A stretch of 7,729 nucleotides of DNA. Source: Paramuribaculum sp. Lineage in GTDB: Bacteria; Bacteroidota; Bacteroidia; Bacteroidales; Muribaculaceae. Within the stretch, counting starts at the first letter, position 1. Each line of letters begins with the position of its first letter. The position numbers and the translations under genes are program-made. The notes under the pieces were generated by a model. The model did not search any database and was not told where the DNA came from. It saw nothing but the letters and a program-made list of their open reading frames with translations. The stretch is from NCBI GenBank assembly GCA_029051835.1, contig JAIDKJ010000114.1:1-7729 (forward strand), given 5' to 3'. Below are positions 1 through 6,451 of this stretch, in pieces.

Positions 1-561
1 GTCCACCGTCTGCTCGAACGATACCTCCAGGGCGGACGATCGGTCAACGTCCAGAAGCTCGAAGAGCAGTGCAAGCACTCCTCCGAGATGGAACAGCTCG
101 CCGCGAGCGCCGAACGCTCGTCGATCAAATACAAGCAGGTCGAATACATGGGCGACCACATGGGCGAAGTCTACTCCGGAGTGATCTCCGGCGTGACCGA
201 ATGGGGACTCTACGTGGAGCTTGACGACAATATGTGCGAAGGCCTCGTGCCCGTGCGCGAGCTCGCCGACGACTACTACGACTTCGACGAGAAAAACTAC
301 TGCCTCGTAGGGCGGCGCAACAACGTGCGCTACCGCCTGGGCGACAACGTGCGCGTTCAGGTGGCCCGCGCGAGCCTCGAGAAGCGGCAGCTCGACTTCG
401 TGCTCATCGACGACCGCGGACGCCGTCCCGGCGAGGACACCCTCGGCAAGAACGTCGGCGCACGCGAAGCCCTCGCCTCATCATCATCGCCGGCGCGCGG
501 CAAAGGCAAAGGCGCACAGCGCAAAAACGACCGCCGCAACCGCTCACGCAACCGCCGATGA
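1..561 (+). CDS. rnr: Ribonuclease R, C-terminal part (5' end outside window)
   Basis: RNase R is a processive 3'-5' exoribonuclease that degrades structured RNA in the cytoplasm. The frame is open from base 1 and gives 186 visible residues. It starts with VHRLLERYL, which matches the end of the RNB catalytic domain, where family members read DLxVHRLL. A linker with Gln, Cys and His follows. An S1 RNA-binding domain spans about residues 50-137: it begins near MGEVYSGVISGVTEWGLYVE, contains EGLVPVREL and YRLGDNVRVQV, and ends in LDFVLID. The last ~48 residues are a Gly/Arg/Lys/Ser-rich basic tail ending NRSRNRR, as is common in RNase R and probably binding RNA. The catalytic Asp cluster lies upstream of the window and cannot be checked. 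The TGA stop overlaps the folB start as ATGA. RNase II is an alternative, but the long basic tail favours RNase R. Confidence 0.93.
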   Translation, partial: VHRLLERYLQGGRSVNVQKLEEQCKHSSEMEQLAASAERSSIKYKQVEYMGDHMGEVYSGVISGVTEWGLYVELDDNMCEGLVPVRELADDYYDFDEKNYCLVGRRNNVRYRLGDNVRVQVARASLEKRQLDFVLIDDRGRRPGEDTLGKNVGAREALASSSSPARGKGKGAQRKNDRRNRSRNRR

Positions 562-917
562 ATCTCACCGTCAGCGTAGAACGCATGCGCCTCTTTGCCC
601 GCCACGGAGTGAGCGGGCAGGAGCGGCGCACAGGCAACATCTTTGAAGTGACCCTCTCCGTCAGCTGCCCCGGAGCCATCGCAGGCGCCGCGGCCGACGA
701 TCTCGCGCTCACCATCAGCTACGCCGACCTCACCGAGCTGATACGCAGCGAGATGTCCGTACCGTCGCAGCTGATAGAGCACGTAGCGTGGCGCATCATC
801 GGCCGCATCAAGTCCGATTTCCCCGCCGTGGAGTCGGGCCGGATCACCATAAGCAAGCTCACCCCTCCCTGCGGCGCCGAGATGGCCGCCGCAAGCGTCA
901 CCATCGACTGGCCCTGA
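558..917 (+). CDS. folB: Dihydroneopterin aldolase
   Basis: FolB converts 7,8-dihydroneopterin to 6-hydroxymethyl-7,8-dihydropterin and glycolaldehyde, a middle step of folate synthesis in the cytoplasm. The 119-residue product has the usual family length. Recognisable family segments are ARHGVSGQERRTGNIFEVTL (residues 14-33), SYADLTELI (54-62), SQLIEHVAWRI (70-80) and RITISKLTPPCGAEM (95-109). Glu22, Tyr55, Glu74 and Lys100 fall where the characterised bacterial enzymes carry their substrate-binding and catalytic residues, so the active site looks intact. The start is the ATG overlapping the rnr stop (ATGA). In-frame sequence upstream of it is an Arg-rich shadow of rnr with no family resemblance. 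The overlap suggests co-transcription and translational coupling with rnr. No separate promoter is visible, and the short inverted repeat 5 nt past the stop may end the transcript. Confidence 0.95.
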   Translation: MNLTVSVERMRLFARHGVSGQERRTGNIFEVTLSVSCPGAIAGAAADDLALTISYADLTELIRSEMSVPSQLIEHVAWRIIGRIKSDFPAVESGRITISKLTPPCGAEMAAASVTIDWP

Positions 918-922
918 CTCTA

Positions 923-943
923 CCGCCATCGGCATCATGGCGG
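923..943 (+). terminator. Short inverted repeat after folB, possible weak terminator
   Basis: CCGCCAT (923-929) and ATGGCGG (937-943) are perfect 7-bp complementary arms around a 7-nt loop, placed 5 nt after the folB stop codon. The position suits the end of the rnr-folB transcript. However, the downstream side is CTATTAGGG with no T-run, so this is not a classical intrinsic terminator. It could instead protect the mRNA 3' end. Confidence 0.4.
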
Positions 944-952
944 CTATTAGGG

Positions 953-972
953 ATCGCATGCTACAATGCGAT
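953..972. promoter_or_regulatory. ATCGCAT-N6-ATGCGAT palindrome, candidate operator
   Basis: ATCGCAT (953-959) and ATGCGAT (966-972) form a perfect inverted repeat around six bases. A further copy of the half-site, TCGCAT, occurs at 992-997. Both lie upstream of the predicted -7 box at 1015-1022 that would drive the large secreted-protein gene. Position and symmetry suit a dimeric regulator site. A small RNA hairpin at the end of the folB transcript is the alternative. No regulator gene is visible in the window. Confidence 0.35.
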
Positions 973-1014
973 TACAAAAATAGAACCATTGTCGCATCTG
1001 TTTTTCATTTGTAG

Positions 1015-1022
1015 TATTTTTG
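1015..1022 (+). promoter_or_regulatory. Bacteroidota-type -7 promoter box (TAnnTTTG)
   Basis: TATTTTTG at 1015-1022 matches the TAnnTTTG element used by the Bacteroidota primary sigma factor at every fixed position. The upstream TTTG-like element is weaker: ATTG at 988-991 leaves a 23-bp gap, slightly longer than usual. Transcription would start near 1029, giving a leader of about 35 nt before the ATG at 1065. The surroundings are AT-rich, unlike folB upstream. This placement also argues against the in-frame TTG at 1020 as start codon, because that codon lies inside the promoter box. Confidence 0.6.
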
Positions 1023-1035
1023 CGCAGCAAACTAT

Positions 1036-1061
1036 TACAGGTATCTACAGGGAAATACAGG
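1036..1061 (+). repeat. Three TACAGG hexamers at exact 10-bp spacing in the leader
   Basis: TACAGG occurs at 1036-1041, 1046-1051 and 1056-1061, separated by the four-base spacers TATC and GAAA. The last copy ends 3 nt before the ATG at 1065. All three fall inside the predicted 5' untranslated leader of the large secreted-protein gene. The regular period suggests either stacked protein-binding sites on one DNA face or repeated RNA sites controlling translation. The middle copy reads ACAGGGA and could serve as a weak ribosome-binding element, but no strong Shine-Dalgarno sequence is present. Confidence 0.5.
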
Positions 1062-1064
1062 ATT

Positions 1065-4000
1065 ATGACCAACAGAGCATTACGACTTATAACGTTTTTA
1101 TCTATCGCCATAACTTGTTTTGACGGCATCTCGGCACAAAGCAACACCGATGAAACCAGCAAAACGATAAGTCAGCAATACAACCTATCATTGAGTGCCG
1201 AAAGCCGCTCAATTATGTGTATTAAATACGGCCTCAAAAATGACTTATCACATCAAAAATATTTCGAAGAACTGTCCACTGCAGAAATTTGGCAGGGAGG
1301 TCTCACTGACGTATATGACTACAATAAAAACACAGGATTCAGTCAGGTATATATATCAATAGATTACAGCAACTGCCTTTCCAAGGAACTTTACGAAAAC
1401 GGACAGCTATCACTCGATTTTGCCAAGATATACACCGGCAAAATATTCGACGGCGGATATAACATAACCAAGCAAGGCGACGGACAGAGATTGACGCGAC
1501 TTTACGGAGTCGTAGCTCTCAGCCCGGGAGCAAGGCTATGTATCAAACCGGCATCCGGTCGCATTAAATCTGTAACATTTGCAAATGCTTTTGCCTATAG
1601 CAACAAAAAAGGCAACTGGGGAGTTATCGCAAATCAAACATTTGACGAATACAATGAAGATCCGGACTATAAATACTGGACAAAAAATCATGTCGCAAAA
1701 AACCTGAAACCAATCTACAGTTTTGATAATCCGACAGAACGTACTGACATAAAGTCATCATATGCCAACCGAGGCAAAAATATAGTCACTACATATCAAG
1801 CCTATAAACAAACATATACGCACACATATAATAAACAATACTCTGAAACGACCTTCACGCCTGTTGATCCGTCGGGCGACATGGGCAAGGAGTTTTATCT
1901 TGAGGTAAACAAAAATGGTTGCATAGGCTATGACGGCACAAAGCTTATTGACATCGTTAACTGCGACGATGATGCCTTCAGATTCTCAAGCATAGTAATA
2001 GAAGTAGAGCGAGATTATCCCACCGGAGCACCTACAATCGGAATACATTCATCGGAATATAAAAAAGCGGATGACAACCATTGGCTTATATGGGGCTCAA
2101 GCCCATCCATCACATTCAATGAAGAATATGGCACATTCGATGACCTGGCTATATGGTATTACTTTGACGATAACGGCCAATACAACTGGTCAGCCGTCGA
2201 CATGGCATCCCAATCAAAGGCTACCAAATACAACCCCACATCCACAGTGTCACTCCCATCCAGCACAAAAAAAATATGGGCCTACAGTGAAAAAATGAAG
2301 GTAACAACCGACGCCAATGGTAATAAAGAGTATACCGGCACAGGAGAATATAGTCCGGTCAGCTCAGTAACGACCGAGCACCTTGCTAAAAGCTCTGTAT
2401 CAGATCCTTCGGCATTAGGCAGTAAAGAAGATGGCGAAATAATCACCTTCAACATAATGGCCAACATGATAAAGACCACCAAAGTCGGTGATAAATATGT
2501 GGCATTCCTACGAAATGTCAGCAAAAACTCGGGAGGAGAAACGTTTAAGCTTGTGTCGGATGTTCCATTTCCTGAAAACTGGATGCCGCAAAAATTATCT
2601 GACGATGACCAGTACTGGGATCAGATCCTCACATCCGGAAGAGGTTATACCGCAAACAACAACTTCCCGGAATGGAACATCACCGGAATACTCCACAAAG
2701 ACATCTCCGGCCATTATATCAGCATCAACGATGAGATCTGGGATTTCACGCCGGCACTGCCGGAAGGCCGATTACCAGCCAGCATCAAGGTCACCAGAAG
2801 TAATCCCAATGACAAACCTGGAGCAACACCCCTATGGTGGTATGTACACAACCCCTCAGGACGAAATGGTCCTGTTTCAATCTATCCCGACGACTGGTAC
2901 CCAAACGCGCCGGGCGACTGCTCCGACCTGACCAAGGTGCAGCTCTATGCCGAGCAGCGAGTGCTGGATCTCGGCAACTACGACCTCGTGACCAAACGGC
3001 TGAAAAACACGGTCAACACCAATAAAGTGCTGCTCACCGTGGACTGCGATGCGATAGCCGACTACTGGGAGGACACGTCGAAGAGCTTCGACGAATATAT
3101 GACCGAGTATAAAGGCGGACGCTTCGCCCTGCGCGGCATAGTCGACGCCCCTATAGGCGGCAATAGCATTTTCAATCGCATCATCTACCCCCGGTCGATA
3201 GAGATATACCCCAAAGGGATGCCGAAAGTGAAGAACTTCACCGGATCGGCATTCGACATCGTGACAGACGACACCAAGACGCCGACCACCGGCGTGAAAG
3301 CCTACAAGTTTCTACGCCTCCGACCCGTCACCGAGTCCGATCCGATAACTCTCAACCTCGACCCGTCGGCCCAGTGGACCATACCGGCCGTTGACTACAT
3401 CATCAGAACCTTGCGCGACGGCGAATGGATCACACTCGACACCATAGCGGGCGGCACGCCGTTCAATATCGACTCCGACGCCTACTTCGACGCCAAAGGA
3501 GTGGCTCATCTGAGCTTCACCCCGATCATCGACGACCTGACCGCCGACTCGCTGACCGTGGAGGTGCGCAACATACTCCACGCCCTCAAGACCATCAGCG
3601 GCGCCAAAGCCTTCAAGGAGCAATTTGCCGAGGGCGCGATAGCCCGCGAGGCCTACACTGATCTGAAAGGCCGCTTTGTAGTGGCGCGCAAACACCGCGG
3701 CACCCTCTCCACAGCGATGGCAGCAGCACGATCGGCAGCCCGGAGCCGAAGCATGACCCGCGAGGCTGAGGAAACCACCTGGCTCTATCTGCGCGACCTG
3801 TCGGACACCGACAGCGACGAATACTTCATGATCCACGGCGACAACCTCGACGAATTCAACGAGGGCGACATATTCACGCAGCTGACCATCCTGCCCGAAC
3901 GCTTTGACGGCAACGTGGTGGCCGACATCAACGGACTCGAAACACTCGCCCTGCGCGAAACCGACGCCGAGCAGAAGCCCGTCACCATGCCCAAGGAGGA

Positions 4001-6113
4001 GCTGGCATCGCTCACCGTGGCCCACCGCATGGATCTGTGCGCCCACGAAGGCCACACCCACTACGCGCAGGCTACCCGGATGCCCGAAAAACTGCAGCGC
4101 TACGACCTGCTGAGCCTGATGAACGTCGGAGTCAGAGTCGACGCCGAGAGCGGCGAATACTTCGCCCAGCTCGCCGAAGACCTTCCGATAGGGTTCCATA
4201 TCATGGGTGGCAACAATGACATGATAGCCGAGATACTCGCCGACAAGCGTGGCGCCCGGCTCAATCTCCACGGAATCGTCATCACCGGATCCGACGGCCG
4301 CTGGATACTCGAACTCGAACGGGCCGAGCAGGCCTCCGCGCTGAAGCCCACCGTCATCAGCATGACATCGGGGGGCGACGATGCCGACGGACTCTTCGCC
4401 ACCTATGCCACCGCAGGCATCACGACCGACGAGGAGGGTGTCGACGTGTACTACCGCCGTGAAGCGGGCGACTACATGCTATATGTCCCCGGGACGCCGA
4501 TCGAACTCGACGAATCGGTCATGATAGAGTCATACTCCTGCCGTCCGGGCATATCCGAAAGCCCCTCGACAGTGCGCCGCTTTGTCAAGACCTCCATTCC
4601 GGTGCGCTCGGTGGCGGATCTTGTGGGCACCACAGCCTCCGACCGCAAGCACCACGTGATGTGTCAGATGGTCATAGCCGAAGTGCTCGACAACGTAATG
4701 ATGGCCGCTGACGCCGCCGGCCGATGGATCACGCTATGGAATCCCGAGGGATGGGGCGACGCCTACACCCGCGGCGACAACATACGCGACTTTGTGGTCG
4801 ACTGCCCCACCGACCGGACGCGCTTCTACACCATCGACCCCGACTACATGCCGATAAAAGTGACCGATCCGGAGGCTGAGCGGCTGAGAGTGCCCCGCGC
4901 TACCGTCAGGGAGCTGATATCCGACTCCGACGTGGGAATGCTCGTGGCCATGCAGGGCGGCGAAATCTCCACCGATCCCCAGGGCTACACCGTAAGACCC
5001 GAGGCCAACCATTCGATCGTCTACAATCTCAATCCCGCTCCGCTCGGGCTTCTCGACTGGATGGCCGCCCCCGAAGGCGAGGTGTTCGTCATCACATCCT
5101 ATGTCATGACAGGCCCCGACGGCTCCACAGAGCTGTGGCCTATACGCCTCGACGCCGTGCGCCACACCTACGACCCTGAGATCATAACCGATGAACCGGT
5201 GTTTGTCGGCGAAACCACCTTCACCGTCGAGAGCGAGCTGGGAGCCTACGTGTGGTGGTCGATCGACGGCGGAGCCACATGGGAGGAATATCCCGACGCT
5301 CCCGTGACCATCGACCGCACCTGCACCGTGAGCGTCTACGCACAGCTCCCCGGCCTCTCCGACTCGCAGACAGTCAGCCGCGACTTCACCCGCGAATATG
5401 TGAGCGGCGACGTCGAGATACAGGCAGCCGCCCTCGGCAACGGCTATGTCGATGTGGAGATAGTGCCGATGCCCGGCCAGACTGTAGAGGATGCCTACCG
5501 CATCTACTGCACCACCGACGGCTCGGAGCCGCAGGTCAAGGCCGCCCACCGCTACAACGGATCGCTCCGCCTCCGCTCCACAGCCATCGTCAAGGCGCTG
5601 ATGGTGGAGGAGGGCAAACGCCCCGGAGCTGTCAACGCCTGCGAGGTAATAGTGCCGCAGGCTGTCAGCGGCCTCACCAAGATCCACTTCAAGGAGGGCG
5701 ACGGCATCACGGCCGTGATCATCACCCCGTTCTACATCATCCCGGAGGGATCCTACTCCATCTACTACACCACCGACGGCTCGGAGCCTAAGGTCGACCC
5801 GGCGATGCTCTACGACGGCTCGGCGCTGATGTTGAGCGAACCGTGCACCGTCAAGGCTCTGCTGCTTCAGGACGGCATGTTGCCCGGCGAAGTCATATCG
5901 CAGACCATACGCATCGTCAGCGGCATAGCGGCGCCCGACAGCGACCCCGCCAAGCAAGTGACATGCAACCCCGACGGCACAGTCAGCGCCCCTGAAGGAT
6001 CGCGGCTCTACGACACCGCCGGACGCCAGCTCGACATCAAGGCCACGCTCCGCAAGGGAGTGTATATCGTGGTGACTCCCGACGGCAAGGCGGTGAAGAT
6101 ACTCGTCAGATAA
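1065..6113 (+). CDS. Large secreted protein with chitobiase-C-like repeats and T9SS-like C-terminal domain
   Basis: I cannot name a function for this 1682-residue protein. It starts at ATG 1065: residues 1-24 have the form of a signal peptide (basic MTNRALR, hydrophobic [12 protein letters not shown], likely cleavage after GISA). The in-frame TTG at 1020 lies in the promoter box and is rejected. Residues 25 to ~610 are Tyr/Asn/Lys-rich, for example [16 protein letters not shown] at 244-259. Beta-rich segments such as [12 protein letters not shown] (from 475) and [20 protein letters not shown] (from 906) resemble the small OB-like beta domains of other Bacteroidales exported proteins; this is a weak, pattern-level call. 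An Ala/Arg/Ser linker lies at 883-896. Three chitobiase C-terminal-like repeats follow near 1385-1445, 1478-1523 and 1564-1610, the last two with TTDGSEP. Residues ~1645-1682 (LYDTAGRQL, then [21 protein letters not shown]) resemble a type A T9SS sorting domain, predicting export and surface attachment or release. No catalytic domain is evident. Base composition shifts sharply near codon 609. Confidence 0.85.
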   Translation: MTNRALRLITFLSIAITCFDGISAQSNTDETSKTISQQYNLSLSAESRSIMCIKYGLKNDLSHQKYFEELSTAEIWQGGLTDVYDYNKNTGFSQVYISIDYSNCLSKELYENGQLSLDFAKIYTGKIFDGGYNITKQGDGQRLTRLYGVVALSPGARLCIKPASGRIKSVTFANAFAYSNKKGNWGVIANQTFDEYNEDPDYKYWTKNHVAKNLKPIYSFDNPTERTDIKSSYANRGKNIVTTYQAYKQTYTHTYNKQYSETTFTPVDPSGDMGKEFYLEVNKNGCIGYDGTKLIDIVNCDDDAFRFSSIVIEVERDYPTGAPTIGIHSSEYKKADDNHWLIWGSSPSITFNEEYGTFDDLAIWYYFDDNGQYNWSAVDMASQSKATKYNPTSTVSLPSSTKKIWAYSEKMKVTTDANGNKEYTGTGEYSPVSSVTTEHLAKSSVSDPSALGSKEDGEIITFNIMANMIKTTKVGDKYVAFLRNVSKNSGGETFKLVSDVPFPENWMPQKLSDDDQYWDQILTSGRGYTANNNFPEWNITGILHKDISGHYISINDEIWDFTPALPEGRLPASIKVTRSNPNDKPGATPLWWYVHNPSGRNGPVSIYPDDWYPNAPGDCSDLTKVQLYAEQRVLDLGNYDLVTKRLKNTVNTNKVLLTVDCDAIADYWEDTSKSFDEYMTEYKGGRFALRGIVDAPIGGNSIFNRIIYPRSIEIYPKGMPKVKNFTGSAFDIVTDDTKTPTTGVKAYKFLRLRPVTESDPITLNLDPSAQWTIPAVDYIIRTLRDGEWITLDTIAGGTPFNIDSDAYFDAKGVAHLSFTPIIDDLTADSLTVEVRNILHALKTISGAKAFKEQFAEGAIAREAYTDLKGRFVVARKHRGTLSTAMAAARSAARSRSMTREAEETTWLYLRDLSDTDSDEYFMIHGDNLDEFNEGDIFTQLTILPERFDGNVVADINGLETLALRETDAEQKPVTMPKEELASLTVAHRMDLCAHEGHTHYAQATRMPEKLQRYDLLSLMNVGVRVDAESGEYFAQLAEDLPIGFHIMGGNNDMIAEILADKRGARLNLHGIVITGSDGRWILELERAEQASALKPTVISMTSGGDDADGLFATYATAGITTDEEGVDVYYRREAGDYMLYVPGTPIELDESVMIESYSCRPGISESPSTVRRFVKTSIPVRSVADLVGTTASDRKHHVMCQMVIAEVLDNVMMAADAAGRWITLWNPEGWGDAYTRGDNIRDFVVDCPTDRTRFYTIDPDYMPIKVTDPEAERLRVPRATVRELISDSDVGMLVAMQGGEISTDPQGYTVRPEANHSIVYNLNPAPLGLLDWMAAPEGEVFVITSYVMTGPDGSTELWPIRLDAVRHTYDPEIITDEPVFVGETTFTVESELGAYVWWSIDGGATWEEYPDAPVTIDRTCTVSVYAQLPGLSDSQTVSRDFTREYVSGDVEIQAAALGNGYVDVEIVPMPGQTVEDAYRIYCTTDGSEPQVKAAHRYNGSLRLRSTAIVKALMVEEGKRPGAVNACEVIVPQAVSGLTKIHFKEGDGITAVIITPFYIIPEGSYSIYYTTDGSEPKVDPAMLYDGSALMLSEPCTVKALLLQDGMLPGEVISQTIRIVSGIAAPDSDPAKQVTCNPDGTVSAPEGSRLYDTAGRQLDIKATLRKGVYIVVTPDGKAVKILVR
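5496..5894 (+). repeat. Two tandem chitobiase-C-like repeat units within the secreted-protein gene
   Basis: Unit 1 is 5496-5633 ([12 protein letters not shown] to RPGAV). Unit 2 is 5754-5894 ([12 protein letters not shown] to LPGEV). They are offset by exactly 258 bp, or 86 codons. The 30-base cores at 5501-5530 and 5759-5788 differ at one base, while the rest of each unit has diverged to scattered shared residues (V, A, Y, GS, VKAL, PG). A third, more distant unit lies upstream around residue 1395 ([16 protein letters not shown]). The pattern ITDGSxP followed by YxG and then VKA is typical of the beta-sandwich module found at the C-terminus of chitobiase/beta-hexosaminidase and in many Bacteroidales surface proteins. 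Confidence 0.75.
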
Positions 6114-6161
6114 CCACCGGCGGCTCCGGCAATCAAACCGGCCGGCGACAAAACAAAGACC

Positions 6162-6202
6162 TCGAGGGTGGTGTTTCAAATATATCGAAACACCACCCTC
6201 GA
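6162..6202. promoter_or_regulatory. Perfect 16-bp inverted repeat abutting the gpmA-fragment start
   Basis: TCGAGGGTGGTGTTTC (6162-6177) pairs perfectly with GAAACACCACCCTCGA (6187-6202) around a 9-nt AT-rich loop. It lies 48 nt after the secreted-protein stop, and its second arm ends 3 nt before the ATG at 6206. The + strand after it (TCTATGAAAC) has no T-run, so it is not a textbook terminator for the upstream gene, though no other terminator is visible for that gene. On the - strand it is followed by a T-rich stretch (GGTCTTTGTTTTG). It would occupy the ribosome landing region of the short gene downstream. A strong 3'-end stabiliser or factor-assisted terminator is the simplest reading. 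Confidence 0.6.
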
Positions 6203-6205
6203 TCT

Positions 6206-6355
6206 ATGAAACAGATAATATTGCTACGCCACGGCGAGAGCCGATGGAATCTCGAAAACCGCTTTACAGGCTGGACCGATGTGGATCTGACCGAACGCGG
6301 CCGCGAAGAGGCCCGCGAGGCGGGTCGCGCCGTACAGACCGCCGCATACCTCTGA
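6206..6355 (+). pseudogene. gpmA: Truncated phosphoglycerate mutase (N-terminal 49 codons)
   Basis: The 49-residue product is clearly the N-terminus of 2,3-bisphosphoglycerate-dependent phosphoglycerate mutase, which interconverts 3- and 2-phosphoglycerate in glycolysis. It shows [18 protein letters not shown] (RHGES contains the phosphohistidine, His9 here), then [14 protein letters not shown] and [10 protein letters not shown]. It ends at TGA after QTAAYL, while the full enzyme is about 230-250 residues. The second catalytic His, the Glu and the CTSxLKRA-type segment are absent. The other two forward frames between 6356 and 6450 show no continuation, so a single frameshift does not explain it. 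The 3' part is deleted, or this is a partial copy. It has no visible promoter or ribosome-binding site, and a perfect hairpin sits 3 nt before its ATG. A functional small protein is unlikely but not excluded. Confidence 0.85.
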
Positions 6356-6387
6356 CAGGGAAAACGCCCCCGAAATCATACCACTAC

Positions 6388-6432
6388 AAAAGCGACACCG
6401 GGCCGCAAGGGGCGCGATGTCGCTTTTTTTTT
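6388..6432 (+). terminator. Intrinsic terminator after the gpmA fragment
   Basis: AAAAGCGACA (6388-6397) and TGTCGCTTTT (6418-6427) form a perfect 10-bp stem enclosing a GC-rich 20-nt loop. An unbroken run of nine T residues covers 6424-6432. This is a strong Rho-independent terminator for + strand transcription. The A-run on the left arm gives only four T residues in the other direction, so it may also work, more weakly, for the convergent mutase gene that ends at 6452. It may be the original gpmA terminator left after the 3' part of that gene was lost. Confidence 0.88.
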
Positions 6433-6451
6433 CGTATCAAGACGAGGCGGA

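Noticed and set aside
234..557. In-frame upstream extension of folB to an earlier ATG
   Set aside because: The extra ~108 residues are almost all Arg, Ala and Pro, produced by reading rnr out of frame. FolB homology begins at the ATG at 558.
1020..1064. TTG at 1020 as start of the large secreted protein
   Set aside because: It lies inside the TATTTTTG promoter box, so it would be upstream of the transcript start. The ATG at 1065 gives a proper signal peptide.
3312..4271. Open frame of 319 codons on the - strand
   Set aside because: It is another antisense shadow confined to the GC-rich part. No family features are seen, and it begins and ends inside the sense gene.
6117..6145. GC-rich CCGG/GCCGG pairings just after the secreted-protein stop
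   Set aside because: Several short alternative pairings are possible because the stretch is repetitive in C and G. None is clearly better than chance, and no T-run follows.
4734..6179. Long open frame of 481 codons on the - strand opposite the surface-protein gene
   Set aside because: It is the antisense shadow of the GC-rich 3' part of the large gene. The + strand frame carries recognisable repeats and a sorting domain, while the - frame has a His/Val/Gly/Asp-skewed composition, no recognisable domain and no promoter.
6356..6450. Continuation of gpmA by readthrough or frameshift
   Set aside because: All three + frames were read past the TGA. A stray DVAF appears in the original frame, but it is encoded by the terminator stem, and nothing else matches the mutase.
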